Source of the DNA: Nakamurella lactea DSM 19367
Lineage (GTDB): Bacteria; Actinomycetota; Actinomycetes; Mycobacteriales; Nakamurellaceae
Reading direction: 5' to 3'
Assembly: GCF_000426645.1 (NCBI RefSeq)
Contig: NZ_KE384549.1
Coordinates: forward strand, 215,001-279,000
DNA: 64,000 nucleotides
Part shown: positions 45,702-54,050 of the stretch, one piece after another
Numbering within the stretch: the first letter of the stretch is position 1
Layout: the number at the start of each line of letters is the position of its first letter
Position numbers and translations under genes: made by a program
The notes under the pieces: generated by a model
Told to the model about the DNA's origin: nothing
Seen by the model: the letters and a program-made list of their open reading frames with translations, nothing else
The model's database searches: none

Positions 45702-46346
45702 TCAGCTTTCTTCCTTGTCTGCCGTTTCGGCGGCCGGCTGGTCCGGTCGTCCGGAGTCCTGGTGGTACGACTGCCAGGAATCTGCCCAGCCGCCCGCCGG
45801 GTCGGCGATCCGAGCGATCAACCGGTGGATGAATGCCATCTCGGCGTCGAGCAGAGCAGCCCGGTAGTCGTCCTCGACGAGGAAGATCGGGTCCACTCCA
45901 CCGTCCACTGTTGCCGCGATCAGTTCCCGGATCCCGGCCGCCAGTTCGGCCAGCTGGGCCAGTCGTGCCTGCAACAGCTCGGCGACCTCATCCGGTGGCA
46001 ACACGACCACCAGCGACAGGGCCGCGGCGAACGCCGGATACTCGTGCCGCGGCTGGCCGAGCAGCTCGCGGAGCCAGTCGCGGGTCTCGGCCCGACCGGC
46101 ATCGGTCAGCTCATAAACGGTGTGCTTCGGCAGATTGCCGCGCCGGCCGGTGCGGGTCGGCGCGATCAGGCCGGCCTCGGCGAGCTGTCGCACCACGCTG
46201 TACAACGCGCCGTAGCTGAGTTTGAAGGTGCTCGCCGCGTCGTTGTCGCGCAGTCGCCGCTGAAGCTCGTAGGCATGCATCGGCTGTTGGGTCAGGTACG
46301 CCAGCACGGCAAGTCCGAGCAGGTTGGTGACGGGTCGTGAGGGCAT
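45702..46346 (-). CDS. PadR family transcriptional regulator
   Basis: 214 residues; N-terminal winged helix LLGLAVLAYLTQQPMHAYEL and LSYGALYSVVRQLAEAGLI, with a Vir-type C-terminal dimer domain and a hydrophilic tail. It heads the PadR-monooxygenase-BTAD operon and an inverted repeat lies right before its start, so self-repression is likely. Confidence 0.92.
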   Translation of the reverse strand: MPSRPVTNLLGLAVLAYLTQQPMHAYELQRRLRDNDAASTFKLSYGALYSVVRQLAEAGLIAPTRTGRRGNLPKHTVYELTDAGRAETRDWLRELLGQPRHEYPAFAAALSLVVVLPPDEVAELLQARLAQLAELAAGIRELIAATVDGGVDPIFLVEDDYRAALLDAEMAFIHRLIARIADPAGGWADSWQSYHQDSGRPDQPAAETADKEES

Positions 46347-46354
46347 GTTCGTCA

Positions 46355-46376
46355 GACTAGTTCTGCGTGACTAGTC
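46355..46376. promoter_or_regulatory. Probable PadR operator
   Basis: GACTAG-N10-CTAGTC, in which ACTAGT also occurs twice (46356-46361, 46370-46375). It ends 9 bases before the PadR start and would cover its promoter or start region. Confidence 0.6.
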
Positions 46377-46419
46377 GCGCCAATCTATTACGTCGGCGAC
46401 CCGTCAGGGAGCCGCGCTC

Positions 46420-46440
46420 CGGCCGGCGGGGAGCCGGCCG
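46420..46440 (-). terminator. GC-rich hairpin after the lipoprotein gene
   Basis: CGGCCGGC, loop GGGGA, and complement; an 8-bp all-GC stem 5 bases beyond the lipoprotein stop, with no T-run. Confidence 0.5.
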
Positions 46441-46445
46441 CCGTT

Positions 46446-47039
46446 CTAGTAGCCGTATCCGTAGCCACCGCCGCCGCCGCTGGTCGGCGCGTTGGTCTGC
46501 GCCGACGTCGAGGCCGCTGCCACGGTGGCCGCCCGCCAGGTGAAGTCGGTGCCGTCGAAGCTGTCGCGCTGCTGGTCGCCGCCGATCTGGCCGGCCCCGC
46601 GGTCCAGGGCGAACGTGTAGAGCGGCCGGTGATCCAGCGACACCTGGGCGGAACCATCCGGCCGCGGCAGCGTTTCCAGCCGTCCGGCCAGTTGATCGGG
46701 GCCGGTCGGGGCGGACCCGGCCGGGATCGTCAGCGGAACCCAGATAGCGATGCAGGACGCGCTGGTACAGCGCACCGTCCCGGTTTCCTGATCGCTGACG
46801 TACAGGGTCCGGCCGTCCGCGGCGGTCAGCACGCCGCTCCGGCCGGAAATGTCCTGCACCGACACGGTATTCGCGCCCGTCGCAGGGCTGGTCATGCTCG
46901 CCGCAGCGCTGGATCCGGCGGCCGCCGACGTGGACCCGTCGGACGGGCCGGCGCAGCCGGCGAGCGCGAGCAGGCCGATCGCGGCCAGGGCAACTGCGTG
47001 CCGGCGGGCCGCCGGCGGGATGCTGAGAATGCTGGTCAT
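46446..47039 (-). CDS. Lipoprotein with secreted repeat (lipoprotein_15/YX4D type)
   Basis: 197 residues; lipobox LAGC with Cys29 after a hydrophobic signal. The mature part has two repeats of the type LTAADGRTLYVSDQETG and LDHRPLYTFALDRGAGQ with a conserved W, as in the COG4315 family of predicted lipoproteins. The C-terminus is a Gly/Tyr run. It lies just downstream of the anti-sigma gene and may belong to its regulon. Confidence 0.85.
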   Translation of the reverse strand: MTSILSIPPAARRHAVALAAIGLLALAGCAGPSDGSTSAAAGSSAAASMTSPATGANTVSVQDISGRSGVLTAADGRTLYVSDQETGTVRCTSASCIAIWVPLTIPAGSAPTGPDQLAGRLETLPRPDGSAQVSLDHRPLYTFALDRGAGQIGGDQQRDSFDGTDFTWRAATVAAASTSAQTNAPTSGGGGGYGYGY

Positions 47040-47068
47040 GCTGTTCCTCCAAGGGGATCGGTGATCGG

Positions 47069-47731
47069 TCAGCGGTCTGGTCCGGGCAGCTCGATCCGGA
47101 CCAGCACGTCACCGGAGGCGCTGACCACCTCGAGCCCGGCGATCCGGTCGAATGCGATGGCGGTGGTGCCGCTCACGTCGGCGAACCCGCGCGGATCGGC
47201 CACCCAGGTCGCCGCGGTGTCGCGGGCGCCGTCGGCCGAGCTGGCCACCAGCGAGCACCATCCACCCGGGTACGCGCCGGCCAGCCGCAGCTGCAACGCG
47301 GTGCCCTCGCGGACGCCGGTCATCGTCACCGAGGCGCGGATGTGAGTGGACGGGTCCACCGCCCGGACCACCGCGGCCGCCGTCGGGTTCGGTCCGTCGA
47401 TCACGGCCGAACCTCCGGCGATGACCAGCACGGCGAACAATGCGGCGGCCACCCGGAGCGGGGCGCCGACAATGGACCGTCCGGTTGCGGACCTGCGGGC
47501 CCGGCGGGTTACCCCGGACGGATCGGCTTCCGGGATGCGGTGAACGTCGAGCAGCTGTCGGGCGGTACTCGGTTCGACCAGTGCCAGCAGCGATATGGTC
47601 TCGGCCAGACCGTCCAGCTCCTGCAGGCAGATCGGGCATTCGGTCAGATGTCGTTCGACGGAACGGGTCTCGTCGGGCTCGAGGGCATCGAGCAGGTACG
47701 CCCCGAGATAGCTGTCCATGCTGCAGGTCAT
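47069..47731 (-). CDS. Anti-sigma factor (ZAS/RskA-like)
   Basis: 220 residues. The N-terminal zinc motif is HLTECPICLQEL (HX3CX2C), then a membrane helix (AAALFAVLVIAGGSAVI) and an extracytoplasmic RskA-like domain (SVTMTGVREGTALQLRLAGA; GWCSLVASSADGARDTAATW). The start overlaps the sigma factor stop (ATGA). Confidence 0.9.
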   Translation of the reverse strand: MTCSMDSYLGAYLLDALEPDETRSVERHLTECPICLQELDGLAETISLLALVEPSTARQLLDVHRIPEADPSGVTRRARRSATGRSIVGAPLRVAAALFAVLVIAGGSAVIDGPNPTAAAVVRAVDPSTHIRASVTMTGVREGTALQLRLAGAYPGGWCSLVASSADGARDTAATWVADPRGFADVSGTTAIAFDRIAGLEVVSASGDVLVRIELPGPDR

Positions 47732-48246
47732 GGCGTCGTCACCCCGCGTTCGCTGAGCGCCGCGCGCAGAGCTCGCAGCGCGTAATGGATCCGGGATCGC
47801 ACGGTGCCCGGCGGCAGGTCCCGATCGGTGGCGATCCGGGCAGCGGTCTGGCCACGGAAGTAGCAGTCGAACAGCACCCTGCGGTGCTCGGCGCTCAGCG
47901 ACTGGAAGGCGTCGGCCAGCAGTACGTCGTCGAGCGCGGCGTCGATGTCGTCCGACGCCGGCGCCGCGGACAGTTCGGCGAAGGTTCCGGTCGGCCGGGC
48001 GCGTCGCACCCGCATCGCGTCGATCGCCAGGTGGCGGGCCGTGGTGAAGGCCCAAGGTCGCTGGGCAGCGGCGGGCAACTCGGCGGCCCTGGTCCAAGCG
48101 CGCAACATGGTCTCCTGCACGATGTCCTCGGCCAGCTGGCGGTCGCCGCCGACCAGCCGCAGGACATGCGCAGTCAGTGGGCCGGTCAGCTCGCGGTAGC
48201 GGCTGCCGAACGACTGTTCCTCGGCGTCCAGCCGGGTTTCGCTCAC
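47728..48246 (-). CDS. ECF-type RNA polymerase sigma factor
   Basis: 172 residues, GTG start. Region 2 (LAEDIVQETMLRAWTRAAEL, AFTTARHLAIDAMRVRRA) and region 4 (SAEHRRVLFDCYFRGQTAAR, LPPGTVRSRIHYALRALR) are clear. It pairs with the co-translated membrane anti-sigma factor and resembles the SigL/SigK-type groups of actinobacteria. The stimulus is unknown. Confidence 0.92.
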   Translation of the reverse strand: MSETRLDAEEQSFGSRYRELTGPLTAHVLRLVGGDRQLAEDIVQETMLRAWTRAAELPAAAQRPWAFTTARHLAIDAMRVRRARPTGTFAELSAAPASDDIDAALDDVLLADAFQSLSAEHRRVLFDCYFRGQTAARIATDRDLPPGTVRSRIHYALRALRAALSERGVTTP

Positions 48247-48396
48247 ACCTCAACTACGAATCAGCGCGCGGTTTTACTCAACGTCGCGGGTGGGTGGCTG
48301 AGCGCGCTGTCGGACTCCTGCGCTGATCCGGCCGTTGGGCACCGCGCCGCTGTCCTCCGCCTATTTCCACAACACTTCATTGTGTAAAATCCAGGG

Positions 48397-48894
48397 GTGA
48401 CGTATGCACTCCGGGGAACCGACCCGGCTGCGCAGCCCGACGGCCCTGCCGGCAGCCGCTGGAATTCGCTGCTGGTGCTGGTCGGCGCCGGTTGGGTGGT
48501 GCTCGGCGGGCTGGTCGCCGCCGTCACCGGGCCGTTGGATCTCGAGCACGGCAGCTGGACCGCTGCCTATCTCGTCCTGGTCTGCGGCATGGCCCAGAGT
48601 GCGTTCGGTGAGGTGCGCGCCCACCTGACGCTTCCGAGCGTCCGGTGGGCGCGCTGGGGCCAGCTGATCGGTTGGAATCTCGGCAATATCGCGGTGATCG
48701 CCGGAATCCTGATCGGTGTCCCCGTGCTGAGCGACCTCGGGGGAGTGCTGCTGCTGATGGCGCTGGTCGTCGAGTTCCGCAGCGCCGGCGGCAGCGGCCG
48801 CCCGCTGCTCGCCGGCCTGTATCGGGCGGTGCTGGCGACACTGATCGTCAGCATCCCGATCGGCCTGGTGCTAGGGCACATCGGTGCCGGCTGA
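48397..48894 (+). CDS. Small membrane protein, four helices
   Basis: 165 residues from GTG 48397. Four hydrophobic segments (LLVLVGAGWVVLGGLVAAVT; WTAAYLVLVCGMAQSAFGEV; IAVIAGILIGVPVLSDLG; AVLATLIVSIPIGLVLGHIG). There are no catalytic residues. An ACACTTCATTGTGT inverted repeat lies just before it. The function is unknown. Confidence 0.7.
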   Translation: MTYALRGTDPAAQPDGPAGSRWNSLLVLVGAGWVVLGGLVAAVTGPLDLEHGSWTAAYLVLVCGMAQSAFGEVRAHLTLPSVRWARWGQLIGWNLGNIAVIAGILIGVPVLSDLGGVLLLMALVVEFRSAGGSGRPLLAGLYRAVLATLIVSIPIGLVLGHIGAG

Positions 48895-48944
48895 TCGGCA
48901 CCAAGGCGATCGGTGCGCGGCGACCGAAACCCTTCTAGGCTGAC

Positions 48945-49277
48945 GTGGTGGCCTTCGATGCCGAACTCGCCGACCGGATCCGTGACCTGCTGACCGGCAC
49001 CATCGGCCTGACCGAGAAGAAGATGTTCGGCGGGCTCGCCTTTCTGATCGGCGGGCACATGGCCATCGCGGCGAACAGCAAGGGCGGGCTGCTGGTCAGG
49101 GTCGACCCGGCGGAGTCCGCAGAGATCGTCGCTCGGTCGAACGCCGAGGTCGCGGTGATGGGCGGTCGGCGGATGACGGGCTGGCTGCAGGTCCCGGGTG
49201 TGGACACGGTCGAGGAACTCGCTGACTGGGTCGAGCTGGGCACCGGGTACGCCGGGTCATTGCCGGCCAAGACCTGA
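48945..49277 (+). CDS. TfoX N-terminal domain protein
   Basis: 110 residues (GTG 48945, or GTG 48948). KKMFGGLAFLIGGHMAIAAN and LLVRVDPAESAEIV with WVELGTGYAGSLPAK match stand-alone TfoX-N/Sxy-like proteins, which in actinobacteria have no known link to competence. Confidence 0.88.
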   Translation: MVAFDAELADRIRDLLTGTIGLTEKKMFGGLAFLIGGHMAIAANSKGGLLVRVDPAESAEIVARSNAEVAVMGGRRMTGWLQVPGVDTVEELADWVELGTGYAGSLPAKT

Positions 49278-49351
49278 CCCTGCGGCGGTGCCCGACCGGA
49301 TGTCGGCGCAATGCGGATGCCGGCCGTCGCCTCGGCCGCGGTTGCGCAACG

Positions 49352-50104
49352 ATGTCGACCATGAAACACAACGGTGAGGACGCGGGTCGGCAACAACCGG
49401 ACCGGCACCAGGACGAACCCCACGCGCCGAACCACAGCGACAGGCTGAACGCGCTCCGCGCCGGCGTGCTGGGCGCGAACGACGGTGTGGTGTCCACGGC
49501 GGGCGTGGTGATCGGGGTGGCCGCCGCCGGGGCACAGCGTGCAGAGATCTTCACCGCCGGACTCGCGGCCTTGGTGGCCGGCGCGGTGTCGATGGCCCTC
49601 GGCGAATACGTGTCGGTGTCCAGCCAGCGCGACAGCGAGCGGGCCATGCTGGCGAAGGAGAAGTGGGAGCTGGAGACCTTCCCGGACACCGAGCTGGCCG
49701 AGCTGACGGAGATCTACCAGGGCAAGGGCCTGTCCAGCTCGACCGCCCGGCTGGTCGCCGAGGAGCTGACCGCGCACGATGCTCTGGCCGCGCATGTCGA
49801 CGCCGAACTGCGGCTGGACCCGGACGATCTGGTGAACCCGTGGACCGCGGCGCTGTCCAGTGCGGTGAGCTTCACCCTCGGCGCGATCGTGCCGCTGCTG
49901 GCGATCCTGCTGCCGCCGCCGTCCTGGCGGATCCCGGTGACGTTCGCGGTCGTCCTGCTCACCCTGGCCGGTGCGGGTGCGATCAGCGCGACGGTCGGCC
50001 GGTCCCACATTCGCCACGCCGTGCTGCGGATGCTGATCGGAGGAGCTGCCGGCCTGCTGTTCACCTTCGGCGTGGGAGCGCTGTTCGGCACCGCCGTCGG
50101 CTAA
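49352..50104 (+). CDS. VIT1/CCC1 family iron or manganese transporter
   Basis: 250 residues. A His/Asp-rich cytosolic N-terminus precedes LRAGVLGANDGVVSTAGVVI, the hallmark of the family, then AGAVSMALGEYVSVSSQRD and five helices. It likely exports or sequesters Fe2+ or Mn2+. An alternative start is the ATG at 49361. It is convergent with the next gene, 20 bases apart. Confidence 0.9.
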   Translation: MSTMKHNGEDAGRQQPDRHQDEPHAPNHSDRLNALRAGVLGANDGVVSTAGVVIGVAAAGAQRAEIFTAGLAALVAGAVSMALGEYVSVSSQRDSERAMLAKEKWELETFPDTELAELTEIYQGKGLSSSTARLVAEELTAHDALAAHVDAELRLDPDDLVNPWTAALSSAVSFTLGAIVPLLAILLPPPSWRIPVTFAVVLLTLAGAGAISATVGRSHIRHAVLRMLIGGAAGLLFTFGVGALFGTAVG

Positions 50105-50124
50105 CCCGCGGGTTCGGGTGGCGC

Positions 50125-50979
50125 CTACTGCGGCCGTGAGTCCGCCGTCATCCGTTGCAATCCAACGACTCTCAGCAGCTCCAGGGCCTCGGCGGCGGAT
50201 GAACCCGGCTCGGCCGAGTAGACGATCACGGTTTGGTCGTCCGCCGGGACCTGTAGCGAGTCGCACTCCAGCACGATCGGCCCGATGGTCGGGTGGTCGA
50301 TGGTCTTGGTGCGGCTGCGCCACGGCGTGACGGCACCGCTGTTCCACAGATCGCGGAAGGCCTGGCTGCCGCTGCGCAGCTCGCGCAACAGCCTGGCCAG
50401 ACCCGGATCGTGCGGGTATCGGGCGGCGCTGGTCCGCAGGGTCCCCACCGAAGCCAGGAGCGCCTCCTGCCGCTGTTCGGCGTCCAGCACCACCCGACTG
50501 TCATCGCCGAGGAACTGTTGCCAGATGATGTTGCGCTCGCCGGCGGGCACCTCGGACCAGTCCTTGACCAGTGCCGCGGCCAGTGGATTCCAGGCGACGA
50601 TGTCGCCCTTGGCACTGATCACCATCACCGGCAGGTCCGCCATCCGGTCCAGCAGGCGCTGCACGCTCGACCGGACCGTCAGACAGATCCGGCCGGGCAG
50701 CGGTGGGGCAGTGCCGGCCAGGTGGAACAACTCGTCCCGCTCGTCGTCGCTGAGCCGCAGCGCCCTGGCCAGCGCGCCGAGCACCGACGGGGAAGGCTGC
50801 GGTCCGCGGGCCTGCTCCAGCCGGACCACGTAGTCGGAGCTGACGCCGGCCAACTGCGCGACCTCCTCCCGGCGCAAGCCGGCCACCCGGCGGCGGCCGC
50901 CGGCGGGCAGCCCGACGTCAGCCGGGGAGAGTCGGCCGCGCGCCCGGCGCAGTACCTCGGCGAGTTCACGGCGATTCAT
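50125..50979 (-). CDS. XRE-type regulator with MmyB-like ligand domain
   Basis: 284 residues. HTH RREEVAQLAGVSSDYVVRLE, then a PAS-like MmyB domain (VISAKGDIVAWNPLAAALV; HDPGLARLLRELRSGSQAFR), which in actinobacteria binds fatty-acid-like ligands. No obvious target is adjacent. Confidence 0.9.
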   Translation of the reverse strand: MNRRELAEVLRRARGRLSPADVGLPAGGRRRVAGLRREEVAQLAGVSSDYVVRLEQARGPQPSPSVLGALARALRLSDDERDELFHLAGTAPPLPGRICLTVRSSVQRLLDRMADLPVMVISAKGDIVAWNPLAAALVKDWSEVPAGERNIIWQQFLGDDSRVVLDAEQRQEALLASVGTLRTSAARYPHDPGLARLLRELRSGSQAFRDLWNSGAVTPWRSRTKTIDHPTIGPIVLECDSLQVPADDQTVIVYSAEPGSSAAEALELLRVVGLQRMTADSRPQ

Positions 50980-51142
50980 GACTTCCAGTGTGGCCTGGAG
51001 TGGCCGCCGACGCTCACCTGTTGCCTGGGACCGGTGATCCCAGGATCGCGCCGGGCGCGGGATAGGCCGGCGCTGGTCAGCAGAGAACCGTGACTGCGGG
51101 GCCGGCGGCGAGCGGCTCGGGTAGCGGCACCGGCGGCAGCCG

Positions 51143-51646
51143 TCATTCCGGTTGCTCGAGAACCAGTTTCATCCCGAGGTGACTACCGACGAAACCCAGC
51201 CGCTGATAGAACCGGTGTGCGTCAACCCGTCGTTGGTCGGTGGTCAGCTGCACCAGGTTCGCACCCCGGCCCCGGCTGTACTCGATGGCCCACTGCATGA
51301 ACGCGGTGCCCAGGCCCGAACCCCGGTGTGAGCCGGCGATCCGGACTGCCTCGACGATGGCCCGGCTGCTGCCGCGCCGGGACAGGCCGGGGACGATGGT
51401 CAACTGCATCGTCCCGCAGCTGACACCGGCCTGGTCGATCGCCACCACCAACAGCTGCTGATGATCGGCCGAGATCTCGGCGAACGCCTTGTGGTAGCGG
51501 GGATCTGCCGGGTCCGTCTCGCGCGACTTGCCGATCCCGTCGTCCAACAGCATCGCGACGATCGCCGGGATGTCGTCCTCGGTCGCGCGAACGACGGTGA
51601 CGCCACCCGGCAGGGTGGCCAATACGTCGCGGGCGGTGGATGTCAC
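51143..51646 (-). CDS. GNAT family N-acetyltransferase
   Basis: 167 residues; the acetyl-CoA loop GSHRGSGLGTAFMQWAIEYS is the Q/R-x-x-G-x-G/A motif, followed by ANLVQLTTDQRRVDAHRFYQ and LGF. Its start overlaps the stop of the LigD-type polymerase gene (ATGA). The substrate is unknown. Confidence 0.9.
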   Translation of the reverse strand: MTSTARDVLATLPGGVTVVRATEDDIPAIVAMLLDDGIGKSRETDPADPRYHKAFAEISADHQQLLVVAIDQAGVSCGTMQLTIVPGLSRRGSSRAIVEAVRIAGSHRGSGLGTAFMQWAIEYSRGRGANLVQLTTDQRRVDAHRFYQRLGFVGSHLGMKLVLEQPE

Positions 51647-52626
51647 GGGGCCTCCGGGGTGTCGGTGAGATCGGTGGTGTCCGGCGGGTTCTCGGCGCCG
51701 TCGCGCTCATCGCGCTCGGCCCACTCCAGCAGCGTCTGCAGCGAATACGGTGCGTCGTCGATGCCGGCGTGCAGATCGCCCAGTTCGGCGAACCTGGCCG
51801 GCACGGTCGCGATCGTGAAATCCCGCGGATCCACCGAATCCACCTCGTCCCAACGGATCGGCGTTGACACCCGGGCATCGGGGACGCCGCGCACGGAGTA
51901 GGCGGCCGCGATGGTGTGATCCCTGGCGTTCTGGTTGTAGTCGACGAACAAGTCAGCCGGATCCCGGTCCCGGCGCCACCAGGTGGTGGTCACGTCGTCG
52001 GGGGCGCGGCGTTCGAGCTCACGCGCGAAGGCCAGCGCTGCCCGGCGCACGTCGGTGAAGCCCCAGCGCTGTTCGATTCGCACGTAGATGTGCATTCCCT
52101 TGCCGCCACTGGTTTTCGGCCAGCCGACTGCGCCGAGCTCGTCGAGCAGTTCGCGGGCTACAGCGGCCACCGTGCGGACCCGGTCGAACGGGCACTCCGG
52201 TCCCGGATCCAGATCGATGCGCCACTCGTCCGGCTTCTCGACGTCGGGCCGGCGGGAGTTCCAGGGATGGAACTCGACGGTCGACATCTGCACCGCCCAT
52301 AGCACGTCGGCCGCCTTGGTGACGCACAACTCGTCGGCGTCCCGGTTGTACCGCGGGAAATGCACCCGGACCGTCTCCAGCCAGGGCGGAGCGCCGCTGG
52401 GAACCCGCTTCTGGTGCACCTTGTCGCCGGCCAGCCCCTTCGGGAATCGGTGCAGCATGCATGGCCGCTCGCGCAGTGCGTTCACGATGCCCGGGGCCAC
52501 CGCCAGGTAGTACTTCGCCAGATCCAGCTTGGTGGCGCCGGTCTCGGGGAAGTACACGCGGTCCGGCGAGCTCAGTCGCACGGTGTAGTCGCCGGCCTCG
52601 AGTTCGATCGCGTCCGCGCTCGCCAT
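51643..52626 (-). CDS. Stand-alone LigD-type polymerase/primase domain protein
   Basis: 327 residues from ATG 52626. It is an archaeo-eukaryotic primase-like polymerase, with the metal Asp pair in WRIDLDPGPECPFDRV, SGGKGMHIYVRI, and WWRRDRDPADLFVDYNQNAR. No ligase or nuclease domain is fused, as in the separate mycobacterial PrimPol proteins related to LigD. It may fill gaps in non-homologous end joining or base repair. It lies in a run with dinB upstream. Confidence 0.92.
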   Translation of the reverse strand: MASADAIELEAGDYTVRLSSPDRVYFPETGATKLDLAKYYLAVAPGIVNALRERPCMLHRFPKGLAGDKVHQKRVPSGAPPWLETVRVHFPRYNRDADELCVTKAADVLWAVQMSTVEFHPWNSRRPDVEKPDEWRIDLDPGPECPFDRVRTVAAVARELLDELGAVGWPKTSGGKGMHIYVRIEQRWGFTDVRRAALAFARELERRAPDDVTTTWWRRDRDPADLFVDYNQNARDHTIAAAYSVRGVPDARVSTPIRWDEVDSVDPRDFTIATVPARFAELGDLHAGIDDAPYSLQTLLEWAERDERDGAENPPDTTDLTDTPEAP

Positions 52627-52650
52627 GATCGCCAACCTACCGTCAGCCCG

Positions 52651-52731
52651 GCGCTTCCGAAATCGCACACTCGGGTCACACCCGTCCCACCTCGTCGGCG
52701 TTCGCAAGCGGATGCGATGTTGATAAGCGCC
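52651..52731. repeat. Quasi-palindromic intergenic repeat, copy 2
   Basis: It starts GCGCTT and ends AAGCGC. It shares with 15435-15533 the right arm GCAAGCGG-N4-GATGTTGATAAGCGCC at identical internal spacing, and the 15-mer GTCACACCCGTCCCA, here in the opposite orientation to copy 1. It lies between dinB and the polymerase gene, both on the minus strand. Confidence 0.75.
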
Positions 52732-52739
52732 ACCGGGGG

Positions 52740-53936
52740 TCAGTCGGGCAGCATCGGGACGGTCAGGTCGGGGTCGCGGCCGAGCAGCACCGCACGGGTG
52801 ACGGAGGTGCCGCCGAACTTGTCCCTGATGCTGTCCATCGCCACGTCCAGGGCCGCCGGTCGGTCGTCGAAGGGCAACTCGGGCTGGTCCGGCCGATCGA
52901 AGTTGGTGACGGCGATTCCGATCAGCGTGATGCCGCGTTCGGTGATCAGCGGTCGGGCGAGGCTCAGCAGTTCGCGGCAGGCACCGAGGATGGCCTCGGT
53001 GGAATCGGTTGTCCGCCACAACGTCCGGGAGCGGGTCGCTCTGGTGAAGTCGGCGAACCGCAGCCGCAGCACGACGGTCCGGCCGCTGCGGTGCGCCTTG
53101 CGCATCCGGCGGGTGACCCGGTCGGTGAGGGTGACCAGCGAGGCATCGAGGTCGGCCACTGTGTGCCGGCCGCGACCCAGTGCCCGCTGCGCACCGATGG
53201 AACGCCGCCGTCGCCCGACCTCGACCGGACGCGGATCCCGCAGTTGCGCCAGCGCCGACAGGTGCGCGCCGGCATGTGGGCCGAGCAATGAGACCAGTGC
53301 GGGCTCGTCGGTCCGGGCCACGTCGGCCACCGTGTACAGGCCGAGCGCGTGCAGTTTCGCGGTGGTCACCTTGCCGACGCCCCAGAGCGCCTCCACCGGC
53401 AGCGGGTGCAGGAACTCGCGTTCGCTTTCGGGCGGCACCAGCAGCAGCCCGTCCGGTTTCGCCACCCCGGAGGCCACCTTCGCCAGGAACTTCGTCCTGG
53501 CCACCCCGACGGTGATCGGCAGGTGCACCTCGTCGGCCACCCGGCGCCGCAGCCGCTCGGCGATGGCCAGCGGAGTCCCGGCCAGCCGACCGAGGCCACC
53601 GACGTCCAGGAATGCCTCGTCGATGGACAGGCCCTCCACCACAGGGGTGGTGTCCTCGAAGATCGCGAATACCTTCCGGCTGGCCTGCAGGTAGGCGTCG
53701 AACCGCGGCTGCACCACTATCGCGTCCGGGCACAACGCGCGCGCCTGCCGGCCGCCCATCGGGGTCCGGACACCGCGGGCCTTCGCCTCGTAGCTGGCAG
53801 CCACCACCACACCGCCGCCGACGATCACCGGACGGCCGCGCAACGATGGGTCGTCACGCTGCTCGACCGAGGCGTAGAACGCGTCAAGGTCAGCGTGCAG
53901 GATGGTCGCCGCAGGCCGAGGATTCAACACGAACAT
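52740..53936 (-). CDS. dinB: DNA polymerase IV (DinB)
   Basis: 398 residues from ATG 53936. Y-family palm motifs HADLDAFYASVE and GLSIDEAFLDV, HhH VEALWGVGKVTTAKLHALGL and a little finger domain are present; there is a possible clamp-binding end near QPELPFDDRP. A TTG at 53966 or GTG 53930 are alternatives; no Shine-Dalgarno is seen for any. The LexA box overlaps the ATG, so a leaderless, SOS-induced message is likely. Confidence 0.94.
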   Translation of the reverse strand: MFVLNPRPAATILHADLDAFYASVEQRDDPSLRGRPVIVGGGVVVAASYEAKARGVRTPMGGRQARALCPDAIVVQPRFDAYLQASRKVFAIFEDTTPVVEGLSIDEAFLDVGGLGRLAGTPLAIAERLRRRVADEVHLPITVGVARTKFLAKVASGVAKPDGLLLVPPESEREFLHPLPVEALWGVGKVTTAKLHALGLYTVADVARTDEPALVSLLGPHAGAHLSALAQLRDPRPVEVGRRRRSIGAQRALGRGRHTVADLDASLVTLTDRVTRRMRKAHRSGRTVVLRLRFADFTRATRSRTLWRTTDSTEAILGACRELLSLARPLITERGITLIGIAVTNFDRPDQPELPFDDRPAALDVAMDSIRDKFGGTSVTRAVLLGRDPDLTVPMLPD

Positions 53937-53943
53937 ATGTTCG
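53930..53943. promoter_or_regulatory. LexA (SOS) box
   Basis: CGAACATATGTTCG is a perfect palindrome of the actinobacterial CGAAC-N4-GTTCG SOS consensus. It covers the dinB start codon at 53936. Confidence 0.85.
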
Positions 53944-54050
53944 CACGGGTCTGACGGAACCGGCAAGGCCGCTGCGGACGCACCGGCCCCCGTCCTTTCG
54001 ATCTGCGCGGAAAGCCGGAAAGTCCCGGCCGTTCCGGTTAGGCTCCACCG

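Noticed and set aside
39736..46346. Antibiotic biosynthetic gene cluster
   Set aside because: There is a BTAD regulator and an exporter but no synthase, tailoring set or precursor genes.
53937..53966. Longer dinB start (TTG at 53966)
   Set aside because: It would place the LexA box inside the coding region with no Shine-Dalgarno, and the extra residues are not conserved in DinB proteins.
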